Below are positions 43,218 to 51,340 of a stretch of DNA of 64,000 nucleotides, one piece after another. The translations under genes were made by a program, and so were the position numbers. The DNA is from Kitasatospora sp. GAS204B (GTDB lineage: Bacteria > Actinomycetota > Actinomycetes > Streptomycetales > Streptomycetaceae). Location of the stretch: NCBI RefSeq assembly GCF_029892155.1, contig NZ_JARZAG010000006.1, positions 186,001-250,000 of the forward strand, in the 5' to 3' direction. Numbering within the stretch: position 1 is the stretch's first letter; every line of letters starts with the position of its first letter. The notes below the pieces were generated by a model. It made no database searches and was not told where the DNA came from. It worked only from the letters and a program-made list of their open reading frames with translations.

Positions 43218-44351
43218 GTGACCGTCGTGATCCAGACCAAGGACGCCGATACCGCCGCCGATGATTCGCTGCTGTCGTATCAGATCACCACCACGCCCAG
43301 CCCGTTGAAGGCGTCGCCGGAGAACCCGCAGGCCCCCGAAGAGATGGGGGAGTTGGTCATCTCCGTGGCCCGGCAGAGCGGTACTCCGGCTGATGTCGAG
43401 TGGATCAAGGTGAAGGTTCCGGCGGGCGTGATGGCGCCGGACCTGGCCACTGATCTGGCGAAGGTCAGCCCGCGGATCAGCCTAGAGAGTTGGACCGTCC
43501 GACTCGACTCCGCGGCCAAGGAGTTCGTCTGCGAGCCCACTGGGAACTACGGCACGATCGGCCCGGACACCGGGTTCACCATCCAGCTGTCCGACATCCC
43601 GATCAACCGCAAGGTCGGTACCGCCCCGATCACTGTCACCGAACGCTCCCGGACTGGGAACTCCGCGTTCCAGAACCGGCCCACCGTTTTCAACCTGGGC
43701 AAGTTCCCGGCCGACTTCTACCTGCGGAACTTCCTGTGCACTCCGTCCATCATCCCCAACGGCGGCGACGTCGAGCTGACTTGGGAGCGCTCCGCCAACG
43801 CCACCTATGAACTCCTGTACCCGGGCTTCGACCGGGATGTCACCAACCGCACCAGCCTGCCCATCGAAGGCATCAAGTCCGACACCACCTTCTACCTCCG
43901 CGCCACCACCGGCGACCCCACCAAGCCGGTCGTGCGGATCCTCTCCGCCCAGGTCACCGTCATCAAACCCGACCTGGAGATCGGCAACTTGACCGTGCAC
44001 GGCAGGGTCATCGGGAATCTCAATGTCGACAGGGTGATCGGGGAGGTGCACCCGAGCGCGAGCAGCTCGCTGTTCTCCAGGTCTGGGAGCATCATCACCA
44101 CGACGGTCCCCTACGAGAGGACCGCACCTTCTGACGGGTTCCTGGTCGGCAACAACATCGGAAATTCGACATACCAGGGGACTCTGATCCTGGAAGCCGG
44201 CCACCTGGCCCAGATCAGGCACGCCGAAATCGGTCCCCGTCAATGCGGCACGCTCCTCGTGAAAAGGGGAGACAGCATCAGGATCAGCGTAACCGGAAGC
44301 GTCAATCACATGACGTACTGGTATTCCATCGGGGGGCAGGCCCTCAGCTGA
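43218..44351 (+). CDS. Fibre-like cassette protein B
   Basis: A 377-residue paralogue of protein A, 87 bases downstream. The N-terminal 255 residues match A closely, including SGTPADVEWIKVKVPAG and FPADFYLRN. The shaft-like segment reads IGNLTVHGRVIGNLNV. The C-terminal head is different in sequence but keeps the spacing of a few shared elements (TAPSDGFLV, VKRGDSIRISVTG, YWYSIGG), suggesting the same jelly-roll-like fold with a diversified surface. Third-position GC falls in the head. GTG 43218 was chosen by homology with A and GAAGGA upstream. The gene ends the cassette at a terminator shared with the convergent AlkZ gene. Confidence 0.65.
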   Translation: MTVVIQTKDADTAADDSLLSYQITTTPSPLKASPENPQAPEEMGELVISVARQSGTPADVEWIKVKVPAGVMAPDLATDLAKVSPRISLESWTVRLDSAAKEFVCEPTGNYGTIGPDTGFTIQLSDIPINRKVGTAPITVTERSRTGNSAFQNRPTVFNLGKFPADFYLRNFLCTPSIIPNGGDVELTWERSANATYELLYPGFDRDVTNRTSLPIEGIKSDTTFYLRATTGDPTKPVVRILSAQVTVIKPDLEIGNLTVHGRVIGNLNVDRVIGEVHPSASSSLFSRSGSIITTTVPYERTAPSDGFLVGNNIGNSTYQGTLILEAGHLAQIRHAEIGPRQCGTLLVKRGDSIRISVTGSVNHMTYWYSIGGQALS

Positions 44352-44384
44352 ACGGCATTCCCGGAACCATCAGGTGTGCCGTTC
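44350..44384. terminator. Bidirectional terminator between cassette and AlkZ gene
   Basis: A perfect 8-bp stem GAACGGCA/TGCCGTTC (44350-44357 with 44377-44384) and a 19-base loop, lying between two convergent stop codons. Confidence 0.6.
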
Positions 44385-45492
44385 ACCGAGGAGGCTCGGC
44401 GACCCGGACCCGGTGGCTCTCGTCGTCGGAGAGGAACGACGCCAGCTCCTGCCCCTGTTCGGCGACGGTGGTGTGCTCGCCTCGCGAGAGGCGGCGCAGC
44501 GGGGTGACGGTCACGGTGCCCGCTGCGACGGTCCAGGTTGCCGCGACCCGGCCGTCGACCAGGACGACGCGTTCGCCGGCGACCGACAGGCCGCGGTGGG
44601 TGTCGTCGATGATCCGGCTGCGGTCGTGGTAGCCGAGGATCGCGTTGTCGAAGGCGGGCAGGAACCGTACCGGGGCGGGTGTGTCGGGGTCGGGGCGCGG
44701 CGCGTCCGGGAGGTCGAGCAGTTCCCGGCCGCGCTCGTCGCGGAAGGTGATGAGTTCTTCGCGGATCGCGGCCACTGCGGCCGGCAGCCCGGCCAGGCCG
44801 CACCAGGCGCGCAGGTCGGCCGAGGCTGCGGGGCCGAACGCGGCCAGATAGCGCCGTACCAGCGCCTGGCCGACGGGATCGGCGCCGTCCGGGGACAGCG
44901 GGTCGATCTCGCGTCCCAGCCAGGCGGAGAGCAGCACGTTGCGTACTCCCGCCTTCGTGCGCCACAGCCCGCGCGGTGGCAGCTGCGCCATGGGGACGAG
45001 GGCGGCGACCAGCATCTCGCCCAGGGCCCGCGGTGCCGGTTCCGGCCAGCGCTGACCGAGCGCGCGGGTGAGCTCGGTCATCGAGCGGGGCTCGCCGTCG
45101 GCCATCACCGCCCGGCCCGCCGCCGCGAGTTCGTCGAGGTCGATCCCCGCGAGCTCGCGGTGGTAGGTCCCCAGGACCCGTTGGCGCAGCATCGTGTCGT
45201 GGCGGGCTCGCCAGGCCAGGGCGTCGTCGGTGGCGAGGAGATGGACGGTGCGGCGCATGAGGTGGGTGCGCACCACGCCGCGCCCGGTCAGCAGGTCCGA
45301 GAGCGCGGCCGGGTCGAAAGAGCGCAGCCGCGACCAGAGTCCGACGAACGGTTCCTGCGGCTCCTGCGCCTGTAGGCCGCCGAGGTGCGCGACGGCGTCG
45401 AGGACCGGCAGGTCGGCGCGATCGAGCAGCAACTGCCGGGCCAGCGTCGCGCGGTTGAGCGTCCGGGTGTCGAGAACGGTCATCGGGGTCAT
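44383..45492 (-). CDS. AlkZ/YcaQ-type winged-helix DNA glycosylase
   Basis: A 369-residue protein of the HTH_42 (winged helix DNA-binding) family. The catalytic Q-phi-Q-like motif is present as GGLQAQEPQ near residue 40, followed by TRTLNRATLA-type N-terminal and LPAFDNAILGYHDRSRI C-terminal family signatures. Characterised members (AlkZ, YcaQ) excise bulky alkylated bases or unhook interstrand crosslinks, and several protect producers of DNA-alkylating antibiotics. Here Gln-Ala-Gln replaces the usual aliphatic centre, seen in the broader family. ATG 45492 has AGGA upstream. It may be a general repair enzyme; no genotoxin cluster is visible here. Confidence 0.82.
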   Translation of the reverse strand: MTPMTVLDTRTLNRATLARQLLLDRADLPVLDAVAHLGGLQAQEPQEPFVGLWSRLRSFDPAALSDLLTGRGVVRTHLMRRTVHLLATDDALAWRARHDTMLRQRVLGTYHRELAGIDLDELAAAGRAVMADGEPRSMTELTRALGQRWPEPAPRALGEMLVAALVPMAQLPPRGLWRTKAGVRNVLLSAWLGREIDPLSPDGADPVGQALVRRYLAAFGPAASADLRAWCGLAGLPAAVAAIREELITFRDERGRELLDLPDAPRPDPDTPAPVRFLPAFDNAILGYHDRSRIIDDTHRGLSVAGERVVLVDGRVAATWTVAAGTVTVTPLRRLSRGEHTTVAEQGQELASFLSDDESHRVRVAEPPR

Positions 45493-45602
45493 GCCGTCCT
45501 GGTGCCCAGGCGGCCGGGGCCGGCCTGGATTCCGGTCCGGTCCGGCGTGCGGGTCGTCACAAGTCCGTCCTCGTCTTCGGGTCGCACGGTCAGGGCGCCG
45601 AA

Positions 45603-45630
45603 CCCCGGGGCGGCACAGGCCGCCCCGGGG
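45603..45630 (-). terminator. Strong hairpin terminator after VOC gene
   Basis: A perfect 12-bp GC stem (45603-45614 with 45619-45630) with a 4-base ACAG loop, nine bases downstream of the VOC-protein stop. Confidence 0.8.
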
Positions 45631-45638
45631 TGGGGCGG

Positions 45639-46064
45639 TCAGGGCGCGTCGTAGCCGCTGACGACGTCCACGACCCAGGTGACGCCGAACCGGTCCTGCA
45701 GCATGCCGTAGAGGGGCGCCCACTGTGCGGGCTCCAGCGGCTGCAGGACGGTGGCGCCTGCGGCGAGCTTCTCCCAGTACCCGGTGACCTCCTCGGTCGT
45801 CTCGCCGCGCAGCGAGACGAAGAACGCGTTCTCGCCCTGCTGCCAGGGCATCCGGGCCGGCACGTCGTAGGCCATCACGCGGAAGCCACTGGCGGCGGCC
45901 ACCTGACCCCACATCACCTGGTCCGCTTCGGACGGCTCCTGGACGTTGCCGGCGTCCTTGTACGTGACCAGGACCAGGTCCCCGCCGAACACGGACTGGT
46001 AGAAGGTGAGTGCCGCGCGGGCGTCACCTCGGTAGTTCAGGTGGGTCACGGCGTTGACGGACAT
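45639..46064 (-). CDS. VOC-family (PhnB-like) protein
   Basis: A 141-residue glyoxalase/VOC-fold protein of the PhnB/3-demethylubiquinone-like subgroup, with HLNYRGDARAALTFYQSVFGG at the start and MLQDRFGVTWVVDV at the end. Despite the name, PhnB-like proteins are not tied to phosphonate metabolism. It is divergent from a WYL regulator across about 110 bases, which is a common streptomycete arrangement suggesting control by that regulator. Function unknown. Confidence 0.87.
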   Translation of the reverse strand: MSVNAVTHLNYRGDARAALTFYQSVFGGDLVLVTYKDAGNVQEPSEADQVMWGQVAAASGFRVMAYDVPARMPWQQGENAFFVSLRGETTEEVTGYWEKLAAGATVLQPLEPAQWAPLYGMLQDRFGVTWVVDVVSGYDAP

Positions 46065-46173
46065 GATCGGCTCCTTGCCTCTCGAAAATCAGCTTCTCCG
46101 GCGGGGCCGGCGTGACCACGGTCGCAGGGGAAGCGGCCAGGTTGTGACCGCTTCTCGGGGCACCATGGGAGTC

Positions 46174-47163
46174 ATGCCGAAAACCTCAGCGCGGCTGCTG
46201 TCGCTGCTCTCACTGCTCCAGGCGCGCCGGGACTGGCCGGGGGCGCTGCTGGCCGAGCGGTTGGACGTCAGCCCGCGCACCGTGCGCCGCGATGTCGACC
46301 GCCTGCGCGAGCTCGGCTACCCGATCGCGGCGACCAAAGGACCCGACGGCGGCTACCGGCTCGATGCCGGCACGCAGTTGCCCCCGCTGCTCTTCGACGA
46401 CGAGCAGGCCGTCGCCCTCGCCGTCGCCCTCCAGCTCGCCACCACCAGCGGTGCCGGCATCGAGGAGGCCGCGGTACGTGCGCTGAACACCGTCCGGCAG
46501 GTCATGCCCGCCCGGCTGCGCCACCGCATCGACACCCTCCAGGTCACCGCGGTCGAGCGACCCGCGACGCGGCCGAACCCGCAGGTCGAGAGCAGCGTGC
46601 TCATGGCGCTCAGCGCCGCCGTGCACGCCCGCGAAGTGCTGCGCTTCGACTACACCGCCGGCTACAGCGACGGCGACCGCGCCGAGACGGCGCCCCGCCG
46701 GGTGCAGCCGCACCACCTCGTCACCTGGGGCGGGCGCTGGTACCTCCTCGCCTGGGACCTCGACCGCGCGGACTGGCGCACCTTCCGCGCCGACCGGATC
46801 ACCCCGCGCACCCCCACGGGGCCCCGCTTCACCCCGCGCGTGCTGCCCGGGGGAGACGTGGCCGCCTTCGTGACCAGCAGGTTCCAGGGTTCCGACGGCG
46901 CCGGCGGCTGGCCGTGCCGTGGTGAGGTGATCCTCGACCTGCCCGCCGCCGTCGTGCTGCGCTACACCCGCGAGGCGATCGTCGAGGAACTCGGCCCGCA
47001 CCGCTGCCGGGTCGTGCTGGGCTCGTGGTCGTGGCCCGGCCTGGCCGCCGCCATCGGCGGGTTCGACGCCGACCTCGAGGTGATCGGGCCGGCCGAACTC
47101 AAGGACGCCTTCGCCCAGTTGGCCCGCCGCTTCGCCAACGCCGCCGCCGATACCGGAACCTGA
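46174..47163 (+). CDS. WYL-domain (YafY-type) transcriptional regulator
   Basis: A 329-residue regulator with an N-terminal winged helix (LLAERLDVSPRTVRRDVDRL, residues about 25-45) and a WYL domain around 165-220 (RRVQPHHLVTWGGRWYLLAWD), plus the WYL C-terminal extension. Such proteins sense nucleic acids or small ligands. ATG 46174 begins the conserved MPKTSARLL. It is divergent from the VOC gene, its likely target, and convergent with the SRPBCC gene. Confidence 0.88.
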   Translation: MPKTSARLLSLLSLLQARRDWPGALLAERLDVSPRTVRRDVDRLRELGYPIAATKGPDGGYRLDAGTQLPPLLFDDEQAVALAVALQLATTSGAGIEEAAVRALNTVRQVMPARLRHRIDTLQVTAVERPATRPNPQVESSVLMALSAAVHAREVLRFDYTAGYSDGDRAETAPRRVQPHHLVTWGGRWYLLAWDLDRADWRTFRADRITPRTPTGPRFTPRVLPGGDVAAFVTSRFQGSDGAGGWPCRGEVILDLPAAVVLRYTREAIVEELGPHRCRVVLGSWSWPGLAAAIGGFDADLEVIGPAELKDAFAQLARRFANAAADTGT

Positions 47164-47178
47164 GCCTCGCCGGCTCGG

Positions 47179-47685
47179 TCATCGGGCCTCGTCCGCGCCC
47201 GTCGGCGCATGAGCGGCGGGACCGCTCGGCGTCGAGCGGGGGAGCCCGGCGAGCGCGGTGTCGGCGGCGGCGAGGATGTTGGCGAAGGTGTGGGTGATGA
47301 TCGGGCGCGCGACGAGCCGGGTGAGCGCGGCACCGAGCAGCGGGACGCTGATCTCGGCGCGGGTGGTCCAGCGGACCCGGGTGCCGCCGTCGACCTCCGT
47401 GAAGGTCATGCGGCCCAGTTCGTGCCGGGACGGCGGCAGGCTGCGGTCGACGACGTACTCGGTGGCGTACGGCGGGTCGTAGTGGGTGATGCGCTCCCGG
47501 AACCAGCCGATCAGCCACAGGTGGCTGCGCACCGCGCCGACACCGTAGGGCGCGCCCTGGCCGCGCCGGGTCAGGCGGCAGCGCAGCACCAGGGGCGAGC
47601 TCGTGTAGTTGGTGGTCGTGGTGAGCCAGGCGAACACGTCGTCGATCGGGGCGTGGATGGTGCGTTCGACCGTCATGGTTTCCAT
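47179..47685 (-). CDS. SRPBCC (START-like) family protein
   Basis: A 168-residue polyketide cyclase/dehydrase-like protein with the typical start TVERTIHAPIDDVFAWLT, central GRMTFTEVDGGTRVRWTTRAEI and a C-terminal helix. The fold binds hydrophobic ligands in a cavity. Function unknown. ATG 47685 has GAGGAGGACGAC upstream. It stands alone, convergent with the WYL regulator. Confidence 0.83.
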   Translation of the reverse strand: METMTVERTIHAPIDDVFAWLTTTTNYTSSPLVLRCRLTRRGQGAPYGVGAVRSHLWLIGWFRERITHYDPPYATEYVVDRSLPPSRHELGRMTFTEVDGGTRVRWTTRAEISVPLLGAALTRLVARPIITHTFANILAAADTALAGLPRSTPSGPAAHAPTGADEAR

Positions 47686-47802
47686 GGTTGTCGTCCTCCT
47701 CTGTCGAGTCCCTCTGCTCTGGACGCTCGTTGAGACATCGCGCGGCCGCGGATCGTGACAGCTCGCCACGGTGACGCGCCTCACAGCGTGCGTGACGTGG
47801 AT

Positions 47803-48162
47803 TCAGCCGGATGGACGGAGCTGAGCGAAGCGCTTGGCGAGCGAGGGGCCGAGCTGGCCGACGATCGCGTATCCGGGGCTGGCGGGGAACGGCAGGCTCA
47901 ACAGGAACGAGCCGTCGATGACGTCGTCGTCCTCCGGGTCGCCCTGCGTGGAGCGGGCCTCCAGGAACTCCAGCACCGGCCCCCAGGCGGCGCGCCAGTC
48001 GGCGTCGTTCAGCAAGGCTTCGACGATCTCCCCGATGAGGTCCCACAGGAACAGATGCGGCAGCAACTCCCCGGAGTAGTTCTCGAGATGGCATGCGTAG
48101 GACTCCCCGACGTTGGGGAATCGGCCGGCCATCTCCTCGATCAGCCGTTCACCTGGGTACAT
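47803..48162 (-). CDS. Putative immunity protein (DUF7674-like)
   Basis: A 119-residue acidic protein beginning MYPGERLIEEMAGRFP, matching a family I recall as DUF7674 (unverified). The ATG overlaps the TGA of the upstream gene (TGATG), so it is translated after the large membrane-anchored protein with a putative C-terminal toxin. A small acidic gene directly 3' of such a toxin gene is the classic position of a cognate immunity gene. The immunity role is inferred from context. Confidence 0.68.
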   Translation of the reverse strand: MYPGERLIEEMAGRFPNVGESYACHLENYSGELLPHLFLWDLIGEIVEALLNDADWRAAWGPVLEFLEARSTQGDPEDDDVIDGSFLLSLPFPASPGYAIVGQLGPSLAKRFAQLRPSG

Positions 48163-50072
48163 CAGCAGTCTCCCAGCCCGGGGTAGTTCTGATAACCGTT
48201 GTACTTGCCGGCCAGGGCGTCGTCGGCGGCCTTGAGCAGTGTGTTGGCCACCTTCACATCCCGGGCGCTCTTCACCACCGGGACCCGCTTCTGGCCCGGC
48301 TTCTTGACGGAATCGGTGGTAAGCCACCTCGCGAGCGCCGAGCGGAGCTGGGGGACGCTGTTCAGCGCGTGCTGCTTCCCGTTGACGAGTGGGCCGCCGT
48401 TGGCCTCGTGGCTCGCGGCCGCGAACGCCGATCCGTCGCCGATCTGCTTGCTCCCCGGTTGGTCGACGCCATGATAGAGGGCCTTGATGATGTTCTGCAG
48501 ATCGGGGTTGTCGACCTGGGGTATCGGCGCGGTGCTGTCAGCAGCGGCCGTGACCGTGCCCGTGCCCCTGGCCGAGACCGGTGTGACGCGGATCCCGGTG
48601 CGCCCGTCGAATGTGAAGCTGCTCGCGCTGGTGCCCGGCGCGGCGGTGGGGCAGGGGCGCTGCTGGTCGGCGGCCTCCTGGTTCTCGTCCTGGACGAGCT
48701 TCGCGACGTCGACCTGCGCGGTGGCGTACACGTAGTACTCGCCGGCGTAGTTGACGTAGTAGGGGACGGAGACGCCGCCCTCGGCTCGCGACTGCGCCTC
48801 GGCCGCCGCCTTCTTCTGCGCCTCGACGGAGGCCACCACCGCGCCGGCCCCGCCGGCGCTGCAGCTCATCGTGCCGGTGCCGTTGAGCGGCAGGCTCCCC
48901 TGGCCGGTACAGCCGGGGGCGGGCCGGCCTTCGACGGTGATCGTCGCGGTCAGCTCCGCGGCGATGTTGCCGCCGACGACGGTCGAGCCCGCGCCGGTGG
49001 CGCTGATCGTGTTGGAGACGCTGACGGTCACCTGGCAGCCGGCGTCGCTGCAGGAGAGCTGACCGTTGCCCTGGAGGTTGAACTGCAGGTCGCTGTCGAC
49101 GGCGTCGGCCAGTGACTTGGTGTCGTTCACCAGGCCCTGGTAGGTGTTCTGGGCATCGCCCGGCTGCTCGGCCGGGAAGTTCGTGCCCGGCAGGTCCGGG
49201 GCGCTCGCGAGGCTTGCCGCACTGCCGAGCGCGGCCGCGCCGCCCGGGTGGTAGCCGGCGACCGCGACGCTGCCCGCCGGTGGTGGGCCCAGCGCGAGCG
49301 GCGAGGCGGCGCCGCCGGCCGTCGGGGCCAGGCGCACGATGCGGTAGGGCGCGTCCCGGGTGACGGAGAGGACGCCGAGCGAGGTGTTCGCCGACAGCAC
49401 CGGGATGCCGTCGAGCACCGTGCCGGGGTCGTTCGCGGGCGGGACCGACCGGCCGGCGAGCAGGGCGTTGTCCAGTCGCAGCGACAACTCGGCAGGGGAG
49501 AGCAGCCGCGCCGGGACGGTGCCCAGTAGATCGTCGATGTCGCGGCCGGTCATCCACCGGCCCTTGAGCGCCGCGGTCTGCGCGGCGTTCGTGGCGTTCG
49601 GCAGGCCGGAATCCGGCGGTTTGACGTAGACCTTGCCGTCCACCCGCAGGAGTCCGTACGACGCCCCGTCCGAGGTGATCGTGCCGACCACCTCGCCGTT
49701 CGCGGTGACCCGGGCGTCCACGGCACCGACACCGGGTTCGCTGTCCTGGTAGCGCACTTCGGGGGCGCCGGCCAGGGCGGCGAGGGCGGCCGCGAACGGT
49801 GCCTGGTCCAGCGCGGTCCGCGGCACGGGCTGGGCGGTCGGCCGCGTCGGTTGAGCCGAGGACAGCCAGGCGGCCAGCGCGACCAGCAGCGCCAGCGCGA
49901 GCGTCCCGGCCAGCAGCAGCCGGCGCTTACGGCGTCGGGTCGGCCGGCCCGCCGGCGGGACGGGTGGGACGTTCGGCGCGGGCGGCCACGGTGGCGGCGG
50001 TGGCGGCGGGCCCCACACCTGGCCCGCACCCGGTGGCGGCTCCTGCGGTAACCCTGAATCCGGCCAGCTCAT
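48162..50072 (-). CDS. Membrane-anchored polymorphic-toxin-like protein
   Basis: A 636-residue protein with a Pro-rich cytosolic N-terminus (residues 1-42), an Arg-rich stop and one transmembrane helix (51-71), then a long extracellular region. The middle contains beta-rich and Cys-containing segments (CSDAGCQVTVSVSNTISAT, then PGCTGQGSLPLNGTGTMSC) seen in actinobacterial polymorphic toxins. The C-terminal 115 residues (from NPDLQNIIKALYHG) form a distinct domain with HEANGG, RSALARWL and RDVKVANTLLKAADDAL, like small toxin domains that follow such delivery regions. I cannot name its activity. A one-base overlap joins it to the putative immunity gene. Confidence 0.68.
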   Translation of the reverse strand: MSWPDSGLPQEPPPGAGQVWGPPPPPPPWPPAPNVPPVPPAGRPTRRRKRRLLLAGTLALALLVALAAWLSSAQPTRPTAQPVPRTALDQAPFAAALAALAGAPEVRYQDSEPGVGAVDARVTANGEVVGTITSDGASYGLLRVDGKVYVKPPDSGLPNATNAAQTAALKGRWMTGRDIDDLLGTVPARLLSPAELSLRLDNALLAGRSVPPANDPGTVLDGIPVLSANTSLGVLSVTRDAPYRIVRLAPTAGGAASPLALGPPPAGSVAVAGYHPGGAAALGSAASLASAPDLPGTNFPAEQPGDAQNTYQGLVNDTKSLADAVDSDLQFNLQGNGQLSCSDAGCQVTVSVSNTISATGAGSTVVGGNIAAELTATITVEGRPAPGCTGQGSLPLNGTGTMSCSAGGAGAVVASVEAQKKAAAEAQSRAEGGVSVPYYVNYAGEYYVYATAQVDVAKLVQDENQEAADQQRPCPTAAPGTSASSFTFDGRTGIRVTPVSARGTGTVTAAADSTAPIPQVDNPDLQNIIKALYHGVDQPGSKQIGDGSAFAAASHEANGGPLVNGKQHALNSVPQLRSALARWLTTDSVKKPGQKRVPVVKSARDVKVANTLLKAADDALAGKYNGYQNYPGLGDC

Positions 50073-50162
50073 ACAGCGTCAATCTCCCTGTGCGAGGTAC
50101 GTTCCGCGCACCGCACACCGCGGTGACGAACACACCGTCAAAGTGCTTGCAAACGACCGGCG

Positions 50163-50220
50163 GTGGTTCGACCCGCAGTGGTCCGACCCGCAGTGGTTCG
50201 ACGGTCGTGGTTCGACGGTC
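50163..50220. repeat. Intergenic tandem repeat (two 15-bp plus two 14-bp units)
   Basis: Units GTGGTTCGACCCGCA, GTGGTCCGACCCGCA, then two copies of GTGGTTCGACGGTC, ending seven bases before the esterase gene's stop codon, on its 3' side. No known function. Confidence 0.8.
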
Positions 50221-50226
50221 GGTGGC

Positions 50227-51309
50227 TCAGCCGGCCGCGGCGAACGAGGCCGCGAGGTGCGGCAGGTAGTCGGCGAAGGCGGCGGCCCAGCAGCCGTAGT
50301 CGTGGCCGCCGTCGCAGTTGGGCGAGAGCGACGAGCCGTTGCCGTAGTCGACGTAGCGGCTGGGGATGCCGAGCTGGTCCAGGCGGGCCTTGACCGTGTT
50401 GGAGGCGATCTCGGTGTAGTGGTCGATGAGGCCCTGGTTGCCGGTGTAGAGGGTGACGTCGGTGCCGGCGAGCTTGGCCAGGTTCGCGGGGTCGGCGGGG
50501 TTGAGCTCGTTCCACTTGTGGTCCGCGTTGAAGACCGGGTAAGGCGAGCCGAAGATCGCGTCACTGTCGACGTAGGGCCCGTAACCGGTGCACTGGCCGG
50601 TGCTGGAGGTGCTCACGGCGCACCAGGCGCCGGTGAGGTTGAGTTCCGTGGCCAGGACCGCCGCGCGGACCTCCGGCATGCCGAAGTCGATGCCACCGGA
50701 CAGCGAGGCGGTGTGCCCGAACAGGTCAGGACGGGCCTCGGCGTAGTGCAGCGCGCCGTACCCGCCCATCGACAGGCCGACCACGGCCCGGTGGGCCCGG
50801 TCGGCGATGGTGCGCAGGTTGGCGTCGATGAACGGGACGACCTGGGTGGTGTGGAAGGTCTGCCAGTTCGCCGCGCCCAGCGCGGTGTTCTGCATGGCCC
50901 AGTCGGCGTACCAGCCCTTCAGACCGCCGTCCGGCACCACCGTGATCATCGAGTCCGAGTGCAGGGCGGGCGCGGCCGCCGCGTCGTCCACGGTGCCCCC
51001 GCCGCCGTGCAGGAAGTACGTCACCGGCCAGCGCTCGGTGGGGTTCGCCGCGTAGCCCTGCGGGAGGAAGATGCGGATCTTGTGGGTGCCGGAGAGCTGC
51101 GCGGTGGTCACCGTGATCGTGAAGTCGGTGCTCGAGTGCACCTCGGGGGCGCCGACCTGGGTCAGGCCGAAGCCGTTGGTGAAGGTCACCGGGACGGTGT
51201 CCGCGTGGGCGGGCACGGGCGAGCTGCCGAGCAGCGCGGTCAGGGCCATGGCCGCGGCGACGGCGGTCGTGGTCGCGTGCCGGCGCCAGCGGGTGGGGAG
51301 TGTCGTCAT
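50227..51309 (-). CDS. Secreted esterase (antigen 85/esterase D-like)
   Basis: A 360-residue secreted hydrolase. A signal peptide is clear (RRHATTTAVAAAMALTALLG, cleavage after PAHA-D at about residue 36). The mature enzyme has WPVTYFLHGGGG at the oxyanion region, the nucleophile motif GLSMGGYGAL, and a late HDYGCW His, giving an alpha/beta-hydrolase triad like antigen 85 mycolyltransferases and streptomycete acetyl-esterases. Four Cys may form disulfides (WCAVS, QCTGYG, NCDGG, GCWAA). It is in tandem with a secreted serine hydrolase, 31 bases after that gene's coordinates end. Substrate unknown; probably extracellular esters. Confidence 0.87.
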   Translation of the reverse strand: MTTLPTRWRRHATTTAVAAAMALTALLGSSPVPAHADTVPVTFTNGFGLTQVGAPEVHSSTDFTITVTTAQLSGTHKIRIFLPQGYAANPTERWPVTYFLHGGGGTVDDAAAAPALHSDSMITVVPDGGLKGWYADWAMQNTALGAANWQTFHTTQVVPFIDANLRTIADRAHRAVVGLSMGGYGALHYAEARPDLFGHTASLSGGIDFGMPEVRAAVLATELNLTGAWCAVSTSSTGQCTGYGPYVDSDAIFGSPYPVFNADHKWNELNPADPANLAKLAGTDVTLYTGNQGLIDHYTEIASNTVKARLDQLGIPSRYVDYGNGSSLSPNCDGGHDYGCWAAAFADYLPHLAASFAAAG

Positions 51310-51340
51310 CGGGGGTCCTTTCGGAGTATCGGTGAGGAGG

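Larger units (their letters stand above)
42018..43990 (+). repeat. Direct repeat: conserved 5' halves of the two fibre-like genes
   Basis: Bases 42018-42790 and 43218-43990 are a long direct repeat; by eye the proteins differ at about 35 of 260 positions there. The 3' parts of the genes are not repeated. Homologous recombination between the copies could delete or swap the heads. Confidence 0.85.

Noticed and set aside
45639-46064. A link of the PhnB-like VOC protein to the phosphonate operon
   Set aside because: PhnB-like VOC proteins are not phosphonate enzymes, and the gene lies 30 kb away paired with a WYL regulator.
50163-50220. A tRNA T-arm from GGTTCGAC repeats
   Set aside because: No acceptor or anticodon stem can be folded around it; the match is part of a tandem repeat.
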